Assembly: GCF_003994235.2 (NCBI RefSeq)
Contig: NZ_RYFG02000096.1
Location: forward strand, 1 to 55,050
Length of the DNA stretch: 55,050 nt
Direction: 5' to 3'
Source: Candidatus Methylobacter oryzae
Lineage (GTDB): Bacteria; Pseudomonadota; Gammaproteobacteria; Methylococcales; Methylomonadaceae
The number at the start of each line of letters is the position of its first letter. Within the stretch, counting starts at the first letter, position 1. Both the position numbers and the translations under genes were made by a program. Below are positions 45,061-54,983 of this stretch, one piece after another. The notes under the pieces are model-generated. The model searched no databases, was not told the origin of the DNA, and was given only the letters and a program-made list of their open reading frames with translations.

Positions 45061-46518
45061 ATGAATGTTATTTTAACGATCATCAATATTTTCGGTTTAG
45101 TTACTGTAGGATTTGGCGGTTTAATGGCCACTTGTTGGTTGACTTCTGCTATCGCTGATGACGGTGCTACGAATGCTTTTTATCAAGGTTTCCTGATTAC
45201 TGCATTGGTCGGTGCGTTGATGTTTATTCCGACGTTACGTATTCCAAAAAAGGTAACTCGGCAAACAGGTTTCTTGCTGGTAGCGATTACCTGGTCAATA
45301 ATTCCCGTATTTTGCACTTTGCCCCTGATGATGTACCTGCCGGGGCTTAGCTTTGTCGATGCTTATTTTGAGACTGTTTCCGGTTTGACTACGACCGGCG
45401 CTACCGTATTCAGCGGTATTGACCAACTGCCTATGTCAATTAATTTATGGCGGCATGAAATTTGTTGGATAGCGGGGATGGGTATCATCATTTTTGCGGT
45501 CGCTATTTTGCCTATCCTTGGTATTGGCGGCATGCAATTATATATTGCTGAATCGCCGGGAACGGTCAAGGAGTCAGACTTGCCGCCTCGCATAGCGCAA
45601 ACCGCAAAAGCTTTGTGGTTGGTCTATGCGGGGATTACTTTCGCTTGCATTATTGCTTTGCGCCTAGCTGGTTTGGGCTGGTTTGATGCCATTTGTCATG
45701 CTTTCTCGGCAATGAGTTTAAGTGGGTTTTCCACGCATGACAGTAGTGTCGGATTTTTCAATTCCTTGCCTATCGAAATGGTGTTAACCACTTTTCAATT
45801 GTTGGCGGCAATCAATTTTGCCACTCATTTTGTGGCTCTTAGAAAACTTTCATTCAATCCCTATGTTGATGACAGGGAAGCAAGAGCTTTCCTTGTTCTG
45901 GTGTTGGGGAGCTGTCTGTTAGCGGCGTCTGTGCTGTGGCATGCGGGTACTTATCCGGACTTTTTTTCTGCGTTGCGCCATGCCACATTTAATTTGGTCT
46001 CTATCGCTACCGATTGTGGCTTTGCTACTCAAGATTTTAATCAGTGGCCTATTTTTGTGCCAATGTGGATGTTGTTTTTGAGTTGTATTTCGGCATCTTC
46101 AGGTTCCACCGGTGGCGGTATCAGGATGATTCGTACCATCATCCTGATGAAGCAGGCGCGCCTGGAATTGTTCAAATTTATTCATCCTTTTGCGGTTAGA
46201 TCCATGAAAATCGGCGATACGGTGGTGAATAATAAAATTGTTACTTCTGTGACCGGGTTTATTTTCCTGTATTTTATTAGCATCGTTATTCTGGTATTCA
46301 TGCTGTTGTTGAGCGGTATGGATTTTATAAGCGCTTTTTCGGCTATTATCGCTTGTTTTAACAACGCTGGTCCTGGTCTTAATCAAGTAGGGCCTGCAAC
46401 TAATTATGCCGGCCTGAGCGATATTCAAACCGGTATTTGTACTTTCGCAATGCTCTTGGGGCGGGTACAGATATTTTCCATTGTTATTTTATTTGTGCCG
46501 GAATTTTGGAAAAAATAG
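45061..46518 (+). CDS. trkH: Trk potassium uptake protein TrkH
   Basis: Potassium-translocating channel of the inner membrane. 485 residues, about twelve hydrophobic segments in the fourfold M1-P-M2 arrangement. Selectivity-filter-like loops are visible: SGLTTTGATVFSG (about 107-119), AMSLSGFSTHDSS, SIATDCGFATQDF and FNNAGPGLNQVGP. Partner of TrkA upstream. The end is well placed before an unremarkable gap. Confidence 0.95.
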   Translation: MNVILTIINIFGLVTVGFGGLMATCWLTSAIADDGATNAFYQGFLITALVGALMFIPTLRIPKKVTRQTGFLLVAITWSIIPVFCTLPLMMYLPGLSFVDAYFETVSGLTTTGATVFSGIDQLPMSINLWRHEICWIAGMGIIIFAVAILPILGIGGMQLYIAESPGTVKESDLPPRIAQTAKALWLVYAGITFACIIALRLAGLGWFDAICHAFSAMSLSGFSTHDSSVGFFNSLPIEMVLTTFQLLAAINFATHFVALRKLSFNPYVDDREARAFLVLVLGSCLLAASVLWHAGTYPDFFSALRHATFNLVSIATDCGFATQDFNQWPIFVPMWMLFLSCISASSGSTGGGIRMIRTIILMKQARLELFKFIHPFAVRSMKIGDTVVNNKIVTSVTGFIFLYFISIVILVFMLLLSGMDFISAFSAIIACFNNAGPGLNQVGPATNYAGLSDIQTGICTFAMLLGRVQIFSIVILFVPEFWKK

Positions 46519-46680
46519 AGCTGGGAGACTGTAAGGTTCTTTCAAACTTTTCGGGAGCTGAGGATGAAGGATGTTACGGAGAGCTTTGGCAGAGAGCCAG
46601 GTTGGATGCATGTCCTATGACTAGGTATTGATCAATAAATTAATTGTGTTTTGTAGGTAAAAACGCGGCTTGTAAAAACA

Positions 46681-46707
46681 AAAAACCCAGCTTTGTGCTG
46701 GGTTTTT
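46681..46707. terminator. Bidirectional terminator
   Basis: AAAAACCCAGC pairs perfectly with GCTGGGTTTTT around TTTGT. T-runs follow on both strands, serving trkH (plus) and the small lipoprotein gene (minus). Confidence 0.9.
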
Positions 46708-46728
46708 TGGTGCTGCCAGAGGTTCTAT

Positions 46729-46842
46729 TTATAGTTGGATAGAACTAGAAACTTTTTGTGCTGATTTATCTGGATCATCCAGGCAGCCAGATAAGCCAAC
46801 AATCATTAATGTCATAGCTATAACAGATAAAATTTTATTCAT
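46729..46842 (-). CDS. Small lipoprotein, 37 residues
   Basis: MNKILSVIAMTLMIVGLSGC starts the frame: a lysine, a hydrophobic run and a lipobox LSGC with Cys20 as the lipidated residue. A short polar tail ending SSSIQL follows. GGAGGA lies 7 bases before the ATG and a terminator 21 bases after the stop, a complete small gene. After processing only 18 residues remain, similar in scale to entericidin-type or LPS-assembly small lipoproteins, though the family is not recognised. Confidence 0.7.
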   Translation of the reverse strand: MNKILSVIAMTLMIVGLSGCLDDPDKSAQKVSSSIQL

Positions 46843-46967
46843 TCGAATATCCTCCATAGGGGTTTCAATTATTTTTATTAATTTGCGCCATTAATTAAAG
46901 CACATGTATTTTATATCATGACTGGAATGATGATGCAATAATAAAAAATTGATTGATTGGCTACATA

Positions 46968-48860
46968 TTAAAGCTGATTGATGTTATCAGGCAGGTCGTA
47001 AGAAATCCGGTTATCAGCCCATTTTGCCGAGCCGATAGTCGTCCAGGAAGAGGAAAGGTTTTTTTGTAACTGGTCATAAACCCAATAAGATGGCGCGCTA
47101 ATTTTCTTAAGTTTTATATTAAAAACGACCTTGTCAAGATTTAAACCGATTTTCTGTCCCCAGAAAGCAGTGACTTTCATAATGAATTTGTGCAGGCGTT
47201 TGTTGTCGATATTTGGTGTTACAGCAATGTTCGCCCACATAGAATGAACACGGCCCCAGTTGGGAGCAAGGAGCCGGCCTTCTTCATTGACAAAAGGTAG
47301 CCAATGCTCTGCGCCATTTTGATCGGTGTAAGTAATCGCCAAAATATGGTCGTAGCCTGCAAAATGGTCGTGTAGATAAAGTGCGTGCGGAGTTATACCT
47401 AAAAATGTTTGTGAAACCATTAAAACAGCATTGCTGGCCTGTGAGATAGGATTCTGAGACCTGTCGGTGCTAAGTCTGTAAATCAGGCCGTAATGAATAG
47501 AGCTATTCAATTGTAAAATCAGTAGGGCGAGCAATAATTTTGTAAGTTTCCTGGAAAATGCATTAGGTCTTAGTGAGGCAGCATTTTCAAAGAATTGATG
47601 GTAAAGGGTGTTATCCGGCAAGACTTGTGGAACAAGGCAGTCAGACGTACATGGAATGCGGTTACGCGTGTCGGCGATAGACCGGTATTTTTTTAACGCA
47701 AGTTGATGAATTCCCGGAATACGTAAAATAACGCCGATAGGTAATAAATATCCCATCTTTATAAATATCCGGGCATAAGTGTCGACTCCTGAATAAATAC
47801 GATTCTGGTCGTCCAGCGCGTACAAGTCGGTTAACAGCGTTTCATTGTTGATGCAGGCAAGTGCTGGGTATTGTGCTGCGTATTCTTGCGCGCTCTTAAA
47901 GTCGATCCGGCTGAATATGTCGAAATGATTAAGAATCAGGACGGTACGGTTACATAAAGGGCATAGCTGATCATAAAACACGGTAAGCGACGGCTTTTTT
48001 GCGGTAACAAGTTGACCAATACAGCGCCACCACTTAAACGGTATTAATAGGGTGTAAAAACTGAGCATTCCCAGGCCAAAAGGGTAGATATTAAAAGACA
48101 AGGTAATGCCAAGATGGAGTCCGAGGCCTATCAATAAATAAACTACGCGTAGCTGACGCCGGGTAAAGAAGAAGATAAACGTAAATTGGAAAACTAGAAT
48201 GGTATAGCCAAGAAAGTTCTGCAGAGCCTTATTGTTCAGTAAGCATGACATGTCGATTGCTGAAACATAATAAGGTTGAGTTGCGGGTAACCAAGTACCA
48301 AGACCGTTACGCCAATGTTCGGCAAACATTTTATGAATCGCTGAATCGAAGTAAAGAAAGCCGAGGCAAATAGCGATGGGCAGGATGTAGGCAAGCGTTG
48401 AAACTGTTGGTCTTGGGTAGGTGCTGTAGTGAGTAAAAGGAGTGCTCAGTTTGCGTCGAAGACTATCTATAGAGAATGCCCTGTCCCCAGGCATAAAAAG
48501 CAGGAAAAATCCCGCCCCGATCATGAATAAATCAAAGCCTCCGTCAAAATCCCGCTGCATTGGCGTGAAATTAACAAAAATAATCCAGATAATATAATTG
48601 CAGGTCGCTGCAAATTGGTAGCGGTAACCAATCGTGACAAAAACAGCAACGACCGCCCAAAGACACAGGAAAAAAGGAATCATCGGGAATTCGACATCTA
48701 TATAAGGGATAGGGTCGAAAATTAAATGATTAAAATACAGCAGGAAAGCGATCTCTTGCAGGGTGATTAAACCGTAGAGAATCCGAAACAAGCCTATACC
48801 TGTGACGGGAGCCTGCTTGGAATGAAGTTCTAGGATTTTACGGGATATAAATTTATACAT
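46968..48860 (-). CDS. HTTM-like membrane protein fused to a DCC (DUF393) domain
   Basis: 630 residues. The first about 285 form a multi-span HTTM-like (vitamin K-dependent carboxylase-related) membrane domain, with TPMQRDFDGGFDLFMIGAGF and FDSAIHKMFAEHW near its conserved histidine region. Next comes a soluble DUF393 domain starting LTVFYDQLCPLCNRTVLIL, whose Cys-x2-Cys (about 295-303) resembles thiol-disulfide oxidoreductases. A further segment of about 200 residues with one hydrophobic stretch ends the protein. The fusion order is seen in other proteobacteria; its reaction is unknown. It stands alone on its strand. Confidence 0.75.
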   Translation of the reverse strand: MYKFISRKILELHSKQAPVTGIGLFRILYGLITLQEIAFLLYFNHLIFDPIPYIDVEFPMIPFFLCLWAVVAVFVTIGYRYQFAATCNYIIWIIFVNFTPMQRDFDGGFDLFMIGAGFFLLFMPGDRAFSIDSLRRKLSTPFTHYSTYPRPTVSTLAYILPIAICLGFLYFDSAIHKMFAEHWRNGLGTWLPATQPYYVSAIDMSCLLNNKALQNFLGYTILVFQFTFIFFFTRRQLRVVYLLIGLGLHLGITLSFNIYPFGLGMLSFYTLLIPFKWWRCIGQLVTAKKPSLTVFYDQLCPLCNRTVLILNHFDIFSRIDFKSAQEYAAQYPALACINNETLLTDLYALDDQNRIYSGVDTYARIFIKMGYLLPIGVILRIPGIHQLALKKYRSIADTRNRIPCTSDCLVPQVLPDNTLYHQFFENAASLRPNAFSRKLTKLLLALLILQLNSSIHYGLIYRLSTDRSQNPISQASNAVLMVSQTFLGITPHALYLHDHFAGYDHILAITYTDQNGAEHWLPFVNEEGRLLAPNWGRVHSMWANIAVTPNIDNKRLHKFIMKVTAFWGQKIGLNLDKVVFNIKLKKISAPSYWVYDQLQKNLSSSWTTIGSAKWADNRISYDLPDNINQL

Positions 48861-48942
48861 TTCGTGATATAGAAAAACGAGAGAATGTATAAATTATATA
48901 AGAAATGTAGGGTTTATGTATTGAAACATGCGGACAAAACAA

Positions 48943-48982
48943 AGGCCGCACTCAATTCGCGAAGAATTGATATTTGCGGCCT
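48943..48982 (-). terminator. Terminator of the 43-residue protein gene
   Basis: AGGCCGCA (48943-48950) pairs with TGCGGCCT (48975-48982), with an inner AATTC/GAATT stem. On the minus strand it is followed by TTTGTTTTG. Confidence 0.7.
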
Positions 48983-49008
48983 AAGTTAAGGCTAAATCGG
49001 TTGACGAC

Positions 49009-49140
49009 TTATTTTTCGTCGTCTGGGTGCTCTGCGAATACCCACTTAACAAGGGCGTAGCCAGCAGCTATAACTACAACCGCGCCGACCATACCGGCTG
49101 GTTCTTTTAACATTTCAGTGATATCTAAGATCGCTCCCAT
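49009..49140 (-). CDS. Small single-span membrane protein, 43 residues
   Basis: The frame starts MGAILDITEMLKEPAGMVGA, continues through one hydrophobic span (VVVIAAGYALVKWVF) and ends in an acidic tail EHPDDEK. AGGA precedes the ATG and a good terminator follows the stop, so this is very likely a true gene. The family is not recognised; with the neighbouring small membrane proteins it may be part of an uncharacterised envelope set. Confidence 0.65.
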   Translation of the reverse strand: MGAILDITEMLKEPAGMVGAVVVIAAGYALVKWVFAEHPDDEK

Positions 49141-49364
49141 GGGATGTCCTACCTATAATTTTGTATTTTAAAAATATTGCTAATTACATAGCAAACGGAA
49201 TGAGCATAATACTTTAGGGAGAGTTAAAGTCAAGGCTTATGTTGGTGTTTTTGCTGATGAGATGCAACTATTATGCTCGGTTGGAATTTATTGCTCGATA
49301 GGCGGTGTGGTATAGTTTAAAATCTGTTTTTGGGTGCTGATACATTTTGAGATAAGGAATTAGG

Positions 49365-49748
49365 ATGAATAGATGCGTTAAAATATTACCATTGGTTACA
49401 ATTTTCTTTACGTTATCGGCAAATGCTGACGTTCAACTAAAAGATAATTCTGAAATTTTAGGGACATGGATTCTTCATGATGAAGCGGTTTCGTTAACCA
49501 GCCCTAAAAAGGCTGTAACTCAGGAGTGGGAGTTTAAGAACGATGGAACTCTTATCTCGTCGGCAACGGATGTCGCCGGACGAATTAGTGCTTTAAAGAT
49601 TTCGTTAAAGTATTCCATCGAAAATGGAGAAATCAAAAAACAGTCTGCTCCCGGACGGGAAAAATATGAATCCTGCAAAGTGATTGAAAAAGAGGGTTCA
49701 GACATGATATTAAAGTGTACTTATTTCTTCTTTCTAACAAAAAAATAA
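49365..49748 (+). CDS. Exported small protein, lipocalin-like in pattern
   Basis: 127 residues with a signal peptide (about 1-21, ending SANA). ILGTWILHDEAVSL and WEFKNDGTLISS follow, a start pattern typical of small lipocalin-like (DUF) domains. A pair of cysteines (in YESCKVIE and LKCTYFF) could form a disulfide. AAGGA precedes the ATG. It is 18 bases upstream of a membrane protein gene, and the two probably form an operon. Function unknown. Confidence 0.65.
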   Translation: MNRCVKILPLVTIFFTLSANADVQLKDNSEILGTWILHDEAVSLTSPKKAVTQEWEFKNDGTLISSATDVAGRISALKISLKYSIENGEIKKQSAPGREKYESCKVIEKEGSDMILKCTYFFFLTKK

Positions 49749-49766
49749 TATAAAAAGGATATAGCT

Positions 49767-50198
49767 ATGATAGGTGGCGTTGTAATGATTTTGGTGGCTC
49801 TCTGGATTTACCAGTCAGCTATGAGGGCAAATGTAAATAATGTAATGATGTGGGTCGCGATTGGCGCGGTAGCTTTTTTCGCGGTGCAGCTAGCGTTCAT
49901 CGATATCAATCTCTACATTTTAGAAGCAATCAGAGGTGGTGAAGGCGGTAGTGACTATGAGCGTGATTTGACCACTATCGGCGATAGAAAAAATGAAGGC
50001 GGTTTTCAAGGATTTGGAGGCGTTCTGCTTTCAGTGTACTTGGAATTAATGCCGTCTATCGTTGGCTTTTTGGCAGCAGCCCTGATTCGGGTAAAATTTA
50101 TTACCAAAGAAGCTATTACTGTTGGCAATTTATTTGGCGATCTTAAAGAAATGTTTGAAAGCATCAAACAAAGCTTTAAAGCGACCGCTGACAAGTAA
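49767..50198 (+). CDS. Membrane protein of unknown function
   Basis: 143 residues with hydrophobic segments at about 2-17, 27-47 and 85-105 and a C-terminal polar helix (FGDLKEMFESIKQSFKATADK). AAGGAT lies 7 bases before the ATG. Co-oriented with and 18 bases behind the exported protein gene. No recognisable family; it ends at a bidirectional terminator. Confidence 0.65.
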   Translation: MIGGVVMILVALWIYQSAMRANVNNVMMWVAIGAVAFFAVQLAFIDINLYILEAIRGGEGGSDYERDLTTIGDRKNEGGFQGFGGVLLSVYLELMPSIVGFLAAALIRVKFITKEAITVGNLFGDLKEMFESIKQSFKATADK

Positions 50199-50218
50199 AA
50201 ACATAAAGTTGGTTATAG

Positions 50219-50251
50219 AAAAAAGCCCAAGTAATGCTTGGGCTTTTTTTT
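50219..50251. terminator. Bidirectional terminator between convergent genes
   Basis: AAAAAGCCCAAG pairs with CTTGGGCTTTTT around TAATG, with T-runs on both strands, between the membrane protein gene (plus) and the DUF2970 gene (minus). Confidence 0.9.
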
Positions 50252-50291
50252 ATGGGGATTGTTTTTAGACTATAAACCTGAGTTCTAAATG

Positions 50292-50483
50292 CTACTTACC
50301 TAAAATGCTGGAAACAAGAAATACCAAGCCCCATACAAAAAGTACGGTAAAAATCAATCCCCCAATAAGATACACCGGAAGATACCCTTCTTTTAAATCT
50401 CTTTGCCTGTTAGCGTCGCTCTGTATGCCGATAACGGCAGCTAGAACGCTTCTTACGACTTGAGTAATTGTTGGTTGTGACAT
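50292..50483 (-). CDS. DUF2970 family small membrane protein
   Basis: 63 residues from the ATG at 50483, chosen because GGAG stands 6 bases before it (an ATG at 50489 and a TTG at 50498 are in frame). VVRSVLAAVIGIQSDANRQRD is the conserved DUF2970 start and is followed by one membrane span (LIGGLIFTVLFVWGLVFLV). Role unknown. Divergent from metH with about 90 bases between. Confidence 0.8.
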   Translation of the reverse strand: MSQPTITQVVRSVLAAVIGIQSDANRQRDLKEGYLPVYLIGGLIFTVLFVWGLVFLVSSILGK

Positions 50484-50576
50484 GGTCATCTCCGGCAAAA
50501 ATAGTAAAAATAATAGTGCTTGATTGTTTTTTAAGCAATGATTATATCCAAAACCACTAACACCTTGGCCGTTCCT

Positions 50577-53500
50577 ATGAGCAAAACAGAATTATTAAAG
50601 CAGCAATTGTCCCAGCGCATTTTATTTCTCGATGGCGCAATGGGCACGATGATCCAAAGTTACAAGCTGGAAGAAAAAGATTATCGCGGCGAACGTTTTG
50701 CCCAGTGGGAAGTCGATCTTAAAGGCAATAACGACCTGTTGTCGATAACGCAACCCGACATCATTAAAGCGATACATAGCGCTTATTTTGAAGCAGGCTC
50801 CGACATCGTCGAAACCAATACCTTCAATGCGACCACGATCGCAATGGCCGATTACAAAATGGAATCGTTGGCCTATGAAATCAATGTCGCCGGTGCGCGC
50901 GTCGCAAGGCAAGCGGCAGACGAATACACCCAAAAGACCCCGGAAAAACCGCGCTTTGTCGCCGGCGTCCTAGGTCCTACCAACCGCACCGCATCGATGT
51001 CGCCCGATGTTAACGATCCGGGGTTTCGCAATATTTTCTTCGACGATCTGGTCGCCGCTTACACGGAAGCGACCAAAGGCTTAATCGACGGCGGCGCGGA
51101 TATTATCCTGATTGAAACCGTGTTCGATACGCTGAACGCCAAAGCCGCGATTTTTGCGGTCGAACAATATTTCGAACAGATCGGCTACAAACTGCCGGTC
51201 ATGATTTCCGGAACCATTACCGATGCTTCCGGCAGAACGCTGTCCGGACAAACCGTGGCCGCTTTCTGGAATTCCTTGAAACATGTGGAACCGATTTCTT
51301 TCGGTTTTAATTGCGCGTTAGGTGCTACAGAATTGCGCCAACATATCGATGAATTGTCGGGCATTGCCGACACCTATATTTCCGCCCACCCGAATGCGGG
51401 TTTGCCTAACGAATTCGGCGAATACGACGAAACGCCCGAAGCAATGGCCGCAGAGTTGGCCGACTGGGCGAAAAACGGTTATTTGAACATCATCGGTGGC
51501 TGTTGCGGAACCTCGCCTGCGAATATCAAAGCCATCGTTGAAGCATTACAGCATTACAGCCCCAGAAAAATTCCCGAAATACCAAAACAATGCCGCTTAT
51601 CGGGACTCGAACCGCTGAACATCGGCCCGGACTCATTATTCGTCAACGTTGGCGAGCGCACCAACGTGACCGGTTCGGCGATATTCAAACGGTTGGTTGT
51701 CGAAGGCGATTTTGAAACCGCGCTGGATGTCGCTAAACAGCAAGTCGAAAACGGCGCGCAAATCATCGACATCAACATGGATGAAGGCATGCTCGATTCC
51801 AAAGAAGCGATGGTGCGCTTTCTAATGCTGATCGCGTCCGAGCCGGATATTGCGAAAGTGCCGGTCATGTTGGATTCGTCCAAATGGGATATTTTGGAAG
51901 CCGGCCTGAAATGTATTCAAGGCAAAGGCGTCGTAAACTCTATCTCGCTAAAAGAAGGCGAAGCTGCGTTTATCGAGCACGCCAAACTGGTACGACGCTA
52001 CGGCGCGGCGGTTATCGTGATGGCTTTCGATGAAGCAGGGCAGGCCGATACCAAGGCCAGAAAAATCGAAATATGCCAACGGGCTTATAAAATCCTGACC
52101 GAACAAATCGGCTTCCCGCCCGAAGACATCATTTTCGATCCGAATATATTCGCAGTCGCCACCGGCATCGACGAACACAACAATTACGGCCTCGATTTTA
52201 TCGAAGCCACTGCCGAGATCAAGCGCACCTTGCCTTACGCGCTGGTGTCCGGCGGCGTGTCCAACGTCTCGTTTTCGTTCCGCGGCAACAATCCGGTGCG
52301 GGAAGCAATCCACGCGGTGTTTTTATACCATGCGATCCAGGCCGGCATGGATATGGGCATCGTTAATGCCGGGCAATTGGCGATTTACGAAGACATTCCC
52401 AAAGTCCTGCGCGAAGCGGTTGAAGAAGTCATATTAAATACTCATGACGGTAGCGGCACCGATAAGTTGCTGGAAATTGCCGAGAAATATCGCGGCGACG
52501 GCAGCAGTTCATCGAAAGAGCAAGACCTGGAATGGCGCAGTTGGCCTATTGCCAAGCGCTTGGAACATGCGCTGGTCAAAGGCATTACCGACTATATCGA
52601 CGAAGACACCGAGCAAGCAAGGCTCGAAGCCGAACGTCCGTTGCATGTTATCGAAGGCCCGTTAATGGATGGCATGAACGTGGTCGGCGATTTGTTCGGC
52701 GCGGGTAAAATGTTCCTGCCGCAAGTGGTCAAATCGGCACGAGTCATGAAGAAAGCCGTAGCGTATTTGATGCCGTTTATGGAAGCCGATAAAACCGCAG
52801 GCGACCGGCAAAGCAACGGTAAAATCCTGATGGCGACCGTCAAAGGCGACGTGCATGACATCGGCAAAAACATCGTTGCCGTCGTGTTGCAATGTAATAA
52901 CTATGACGTGATCGACTTGGGCGTGATGGTGCCGGCCGAAAAAATTCTGCAAACCGCTCGCCTCGAAAACGTTGACATTATCGGCTTAAGCGGCCTGATT
53001 ACGCCGTCGTTGGATGAAATGGTGCATGTCGCCAAAGAAATGCAGCGCCAAGGTTTTTCCATCCCGTTGATGATTGGCGGTGCGACAACCTCGCGCGCGC
53101 ATACCGCAGTCAAAATCGCCCCGAATTACGACGGTCCGGTTGTTTACGTGACCGATGCGTCGCGCGGCGTCGGCGTTGCCAGCAACTTGCTCAGCGTCGA
53201 TTTAAAAGACGAGTTCGTTAAAAGCGTCGGCGAAGAATACGAAGAAGTCCGGGAGCGGCACAAAGGCCGCGAAGCCAAAACCAAGCAACACCCTATAGAA
53301 GAAGCGCGGCGTAATAAATTCAACTGGGGCAACTACGAACCGGTTAAACCGTCGTTTTTGGACATCAAGGTCATTGATCGTTTTCCGTTGGATACGCTGG
53401 TCTGGTATATCGACTGGTCGCCGTTTTTCCAAACCTGGGAGATGGCCGGAAGCTATCCCAAAATACTCGACGATAAAGTCATTGGCGTCGAAGCCAGGAA

Positions 53501-54254
53501 GCTGTTTGACGATGCGCAGGACATGCTGAAAAAAATCATCAGGGAAGAATGGTTGAGCGCTCGCGCCGTGGTCGGTTTCTTCCCGGCCAACAGCGACGGC
53601 GACGACGTCGTGCTATACACCGACGACACCCGCACCCAGAAAAAAGAAACCCTGCATCATTTACGCCAGCAAAATGTCAAAGCGCCGGGCCGGCCGAATT
53701 ACTGCCTGTCCGATTTTATCGCCCCGATTGACAGCGGCAAAGCCGACTATATCGGTGCTTTCGCGGTCACGACCGGCATAGGCATCGAGCAAAAACTGCA
53801 AGAGTTTGAACGGGATCATGACGATTACAGCGCAATCATGCTGAAAGCCCTGGCCGATAGATTAGCCGAAGCGTTTGCGGAATATATGCATCAGGTGGTC
53901 AGGAAAGAATACTGGGGCTATGCGAAAGATGAAGCCCATGATGCCGAGCAGTTGATCAACGAAGCCTATCAAGGCATACGGCCTGCGCCCGGCTATCCTG
54001 CCTGTCCCGATCATACCGAAAAAGGCAAACTGTTCGAACTGCTCAATGCGACCGAGCATACCAGCATTGAGCTGACCGAAAGTTACGCAATGTATCCGGC
54101 CTCAGCGGTAAGCGGCTGGTATTTCTCCCATCCCGAATCGCAGTATTTCAACGTCGGCAAGATAGACAGAGACCAACTGCACGATTACGCCAAACGCAAA
54201 GGCATCGCCGAAGAAGTCGCCGAGCGCTGGCTGGCCGCGCATTTGCATCATTGA
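50577..54254 (+). CDS. metH: Cobalamin-dependent methionine synthase
   Basis: Transfers the methyl group of methyl-tetrahydrofolate to homocysteine through methylcobalamin. 1225 residues from the ATG at 50577, chosen because E. coli MetH starts at the same point and is 1227 long; an ATG at 50538 would add 13 residues. Neither start has a strong ribosome site. In order: the homocysteine domain with the zinc motif GGCCGTSP, the methyl-H4F domain ([16 protein letters not shown]), the cobalamin domain ([10 protein letters not shown] with the cobalt-ligand His) and the AdoMet reactivation domain ([17 protein letters not shown]). No cobalamin riboswitch is seen upstream. The glutaredoxin-like gene follows after one base. 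Confidence 0.98.
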   Translation: MSKTELLKQQLSQRILFLDGAMGTMIQSYKLEEKDYRGERFAQWEVDLKGNNDLLSITQPDIIKAIHSAYFEAGSDIVETNTFNATTIAMADYKMESLAYEINVAGARVARQAADEYTQKTPEKPRFVAGVLGPTNRTASMSPDVNDPGFRNIFFDDLVAAYTEATKGLIDGGADIILIETVFDTLNAKAAIFAVEQYFEQIGYKLPVMISGTITDASGRTLSGQTVAAFWNSLKHVEPISFGFNCALGATELRQHIDELSGIADTYISAHPNAGLPNEFGEYDETPEAMAAELADWAKNGYLNIIGGCCGTSPANIKAIVEALQHYSPRKIPEIPKQCRLSGLEPLNIGPDSLFVNVGERTNVTGSAIFKRLVVEGDFETALDVAKQQVENGAQIIDINMDEGMLDSKEAMVRFLMLIASEPDIAKVPVMLDSSKWDILEAGLKCIQGKGVVNSISLKEGEAAFIEHAKLVRRYGAAVIVMAFDEAGQADTKARKIEICQRAYKILTEQIGFPPEDIIFDPNIFAVATGIDEHNNYGLDFIEATAEIKRTLPYALVSGGVSNVSFSFRGNNPVREAIHAVFLYHAIQAGMDMGIVNAGQLAIYEDIPKVLREAVEEVILNTHDGSGTDKLLEIAEKYRGDGSSSSKEQDLEWRSWPIAKRLEHALVKGITDYIDEDTEQARLEAERPLHVIEGPLMDGMNVVGDLFGAGKMFLPQVVKSARVMKKAVAYLMPFMEADKTAGDRQSNGKILMATVKGDVHDIGKNIVAVVLQCNNYDVIDLGVMVPAEKILQTARLENVDIIGLSGLITPSLDEMVHVAKEMQRQGFSIPLMIGGATTSRAHTAVKIAPNYDGPVVYVTDASRGVGVASNLLSVDLKDEFVKSVGEEYEEVRERHKGREAKTKQHPIEEARRNKFNWGNYEPVKPSFLDIKVIDRFPLDTLVWYIDWSPFFQTWEMAGSYPKILDDKVIGVEARKLFDDAQDMLKKIIREEWLSARAVVGFFPANSDGDDVVLYTDDTRTQKKETLHHLRQQNVKAPGRPNYCLSDFIAPIDSGKADYIGAFAVTTGIGIEQKLQEFERDHDDYSAIMLKALADRLAEAFAEYMHQVVRKEYWGYAKDEAHDAEQLINEAYQGIRPAPGYPACPDHTEKGKLFELLNATEHTSIELTESYAMYPASAVSGWYFSHPESQYFNVGKIDRDQLHDYAKRKGIAEEVAERWLAAHLHH

Positions 54255-54255
54255 T

Positions 54256-54495
54256 ATGCGCCTGATACTGTTTGGCACATCCGGCTGTCATCTTTGCGAA
54301 GAGGCGGAGGTCATCGTTAATGCCTGTGTATCGGAGGGTGTTGACTATGTCGATATTGCCGAGCAGGAGCAGTGGCAGGAACAATATGCTGTGCGGATTC
54401 CGGTTTTGTATGATCCGGAGACCAAACAGGAGTTGGGGTGGCCGTTTGATCAGATGAAGGTTGAAGATTTTATTCGTCGCGTAGCCTATATATAG
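54256..54495 (+). CDS. Glutaredoxin-like protein (DUF836)
   Basis: 79 residues with a thioredoxin-fold start RLILFGTSGCHLCEEAEVI, so Cys11-x2-Cys14 is the probable redox pair, then the cis-proline in RIPVLYD. Its ATG begins one base after the metH stop, implying translational coupling. A role in keeping MetH or its reductant system reduced is attractive but only inferred from position. The family is common and mostly uncharacterised. Confidence 0.85.
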   Translation: MRLILFGTSGCHLCEEAEVIVNACVSEGVDYVDIAEQEQWQEQYAVRIPVLYDPETKQELGWPFDQMKVEDFIRRVAYI

Positions 54496-54499
54496 GGTG

Positions 54500-54542
54500 G
54501 CGGAATACGGGATGATTGAAGTTATGAAGCCCCAGATTCCGC
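54500..54542 (+). terminator. Possible terminator of the metH operon
   Basis: GCGGAAT (54500-54506) pairs with ATTCCGC (54536-54542) just after the glutaredoxin-like gene. The loop is long and only a loose T-rich tail follows. Confidence 0.35.
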
Positions 54543-54569
54543 TGAAGCTTTATTTTATTAGATACACTA

Positions 54570-54983
54570 ATGAGCACAAAGAAACGCAATCACCACTATG
54601 TGTGGCAGCACTATCTGTCGCCATGGACACATGATAAGAAAATCTGGTGCTTAAGAAATGGGAAGATGTTTCATACATCAACCGAAAATATTGCCCTGGA
54701 GCGCGATTTTTACAAAATCAAAGCCATAAGCCAGCGCGACATTGAGTTCATAAAAGCACTCGCTTCCCGCCAACACTTTGGTGCACTTAATGAGTTAAAC
54801 GATTGGTGGATAGGTACGTTTAAGTCGATATCCGACTTGTATGCATGCTACGCCAACAACGAAAAACAAGCCGATGAGGTAGCTCATAAACTCGAAGTAT
54901 TAGTGCACAATTTCGAAGAGGACTATCACGAAATTATTGAGCGCACTTCAACTAATTACATTAGAATAGAACTTACGCATTGA
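54570..54983 (+). CDS. DUF4238 domain protein, 3' end cut by the terminal repeat
   Basis: The frame starts MSTKKRNHHYVWQHYLSPWT, the HHYVWQHYL block being the hallmark of DUF4238. Members usually run to 270 residues or more. Here the frame leaves the family after about 132 residues, where the 84-base terminal repeat begins (54967). The final residues IELTH are encoded by the repeat itself. The gene is therefore a truncated, probably inactive copy produced by insertion of the repeated element. Function of the family is unknown. Confidence 0.75.
   Translation: MSTKKRNHHYVWQHYLSPWTHDKKIWCLRNGKMFHTSTENIALERDFYKIKAISQRDIEFIKALASRQHFGALNELNDWWIGTFKSISDLYACYANNEKQADEVAHKLEVLVHNFEEDYHEIIERTSTNYIRIELTH

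Larger units (their letters stand above)
46519..46967. other. Gap with a bidirectional terminator and a tiny lipoprotein gene
   Basis: The first 160 bases show nothing recognisable; a 64-codon frame that runs in from trkH is not credible. A terminator (46681-46707) and a 37-residue lipoprotein gene (46729-46842) follow, listed separately. The last 125 bases are AT-rich and empty. Confidence 0.5.
48861..49364. other. Gap holding a small membrane protein gene
   Basis: Apart from the 43-residue gene at 49009-49140 and its terminator (48943-48982), the gap is AT-rich and carries the upstream regions of the HTTM gene (left) and the exported protein gene (right). Confidence 0.5.

Noticed and set aside
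50484-50576. Cobalamin riboswitch before metH
   Set aside because: Only about 90 bases separate metH from the divergent DUF2970 gene and no B12-box was seen.
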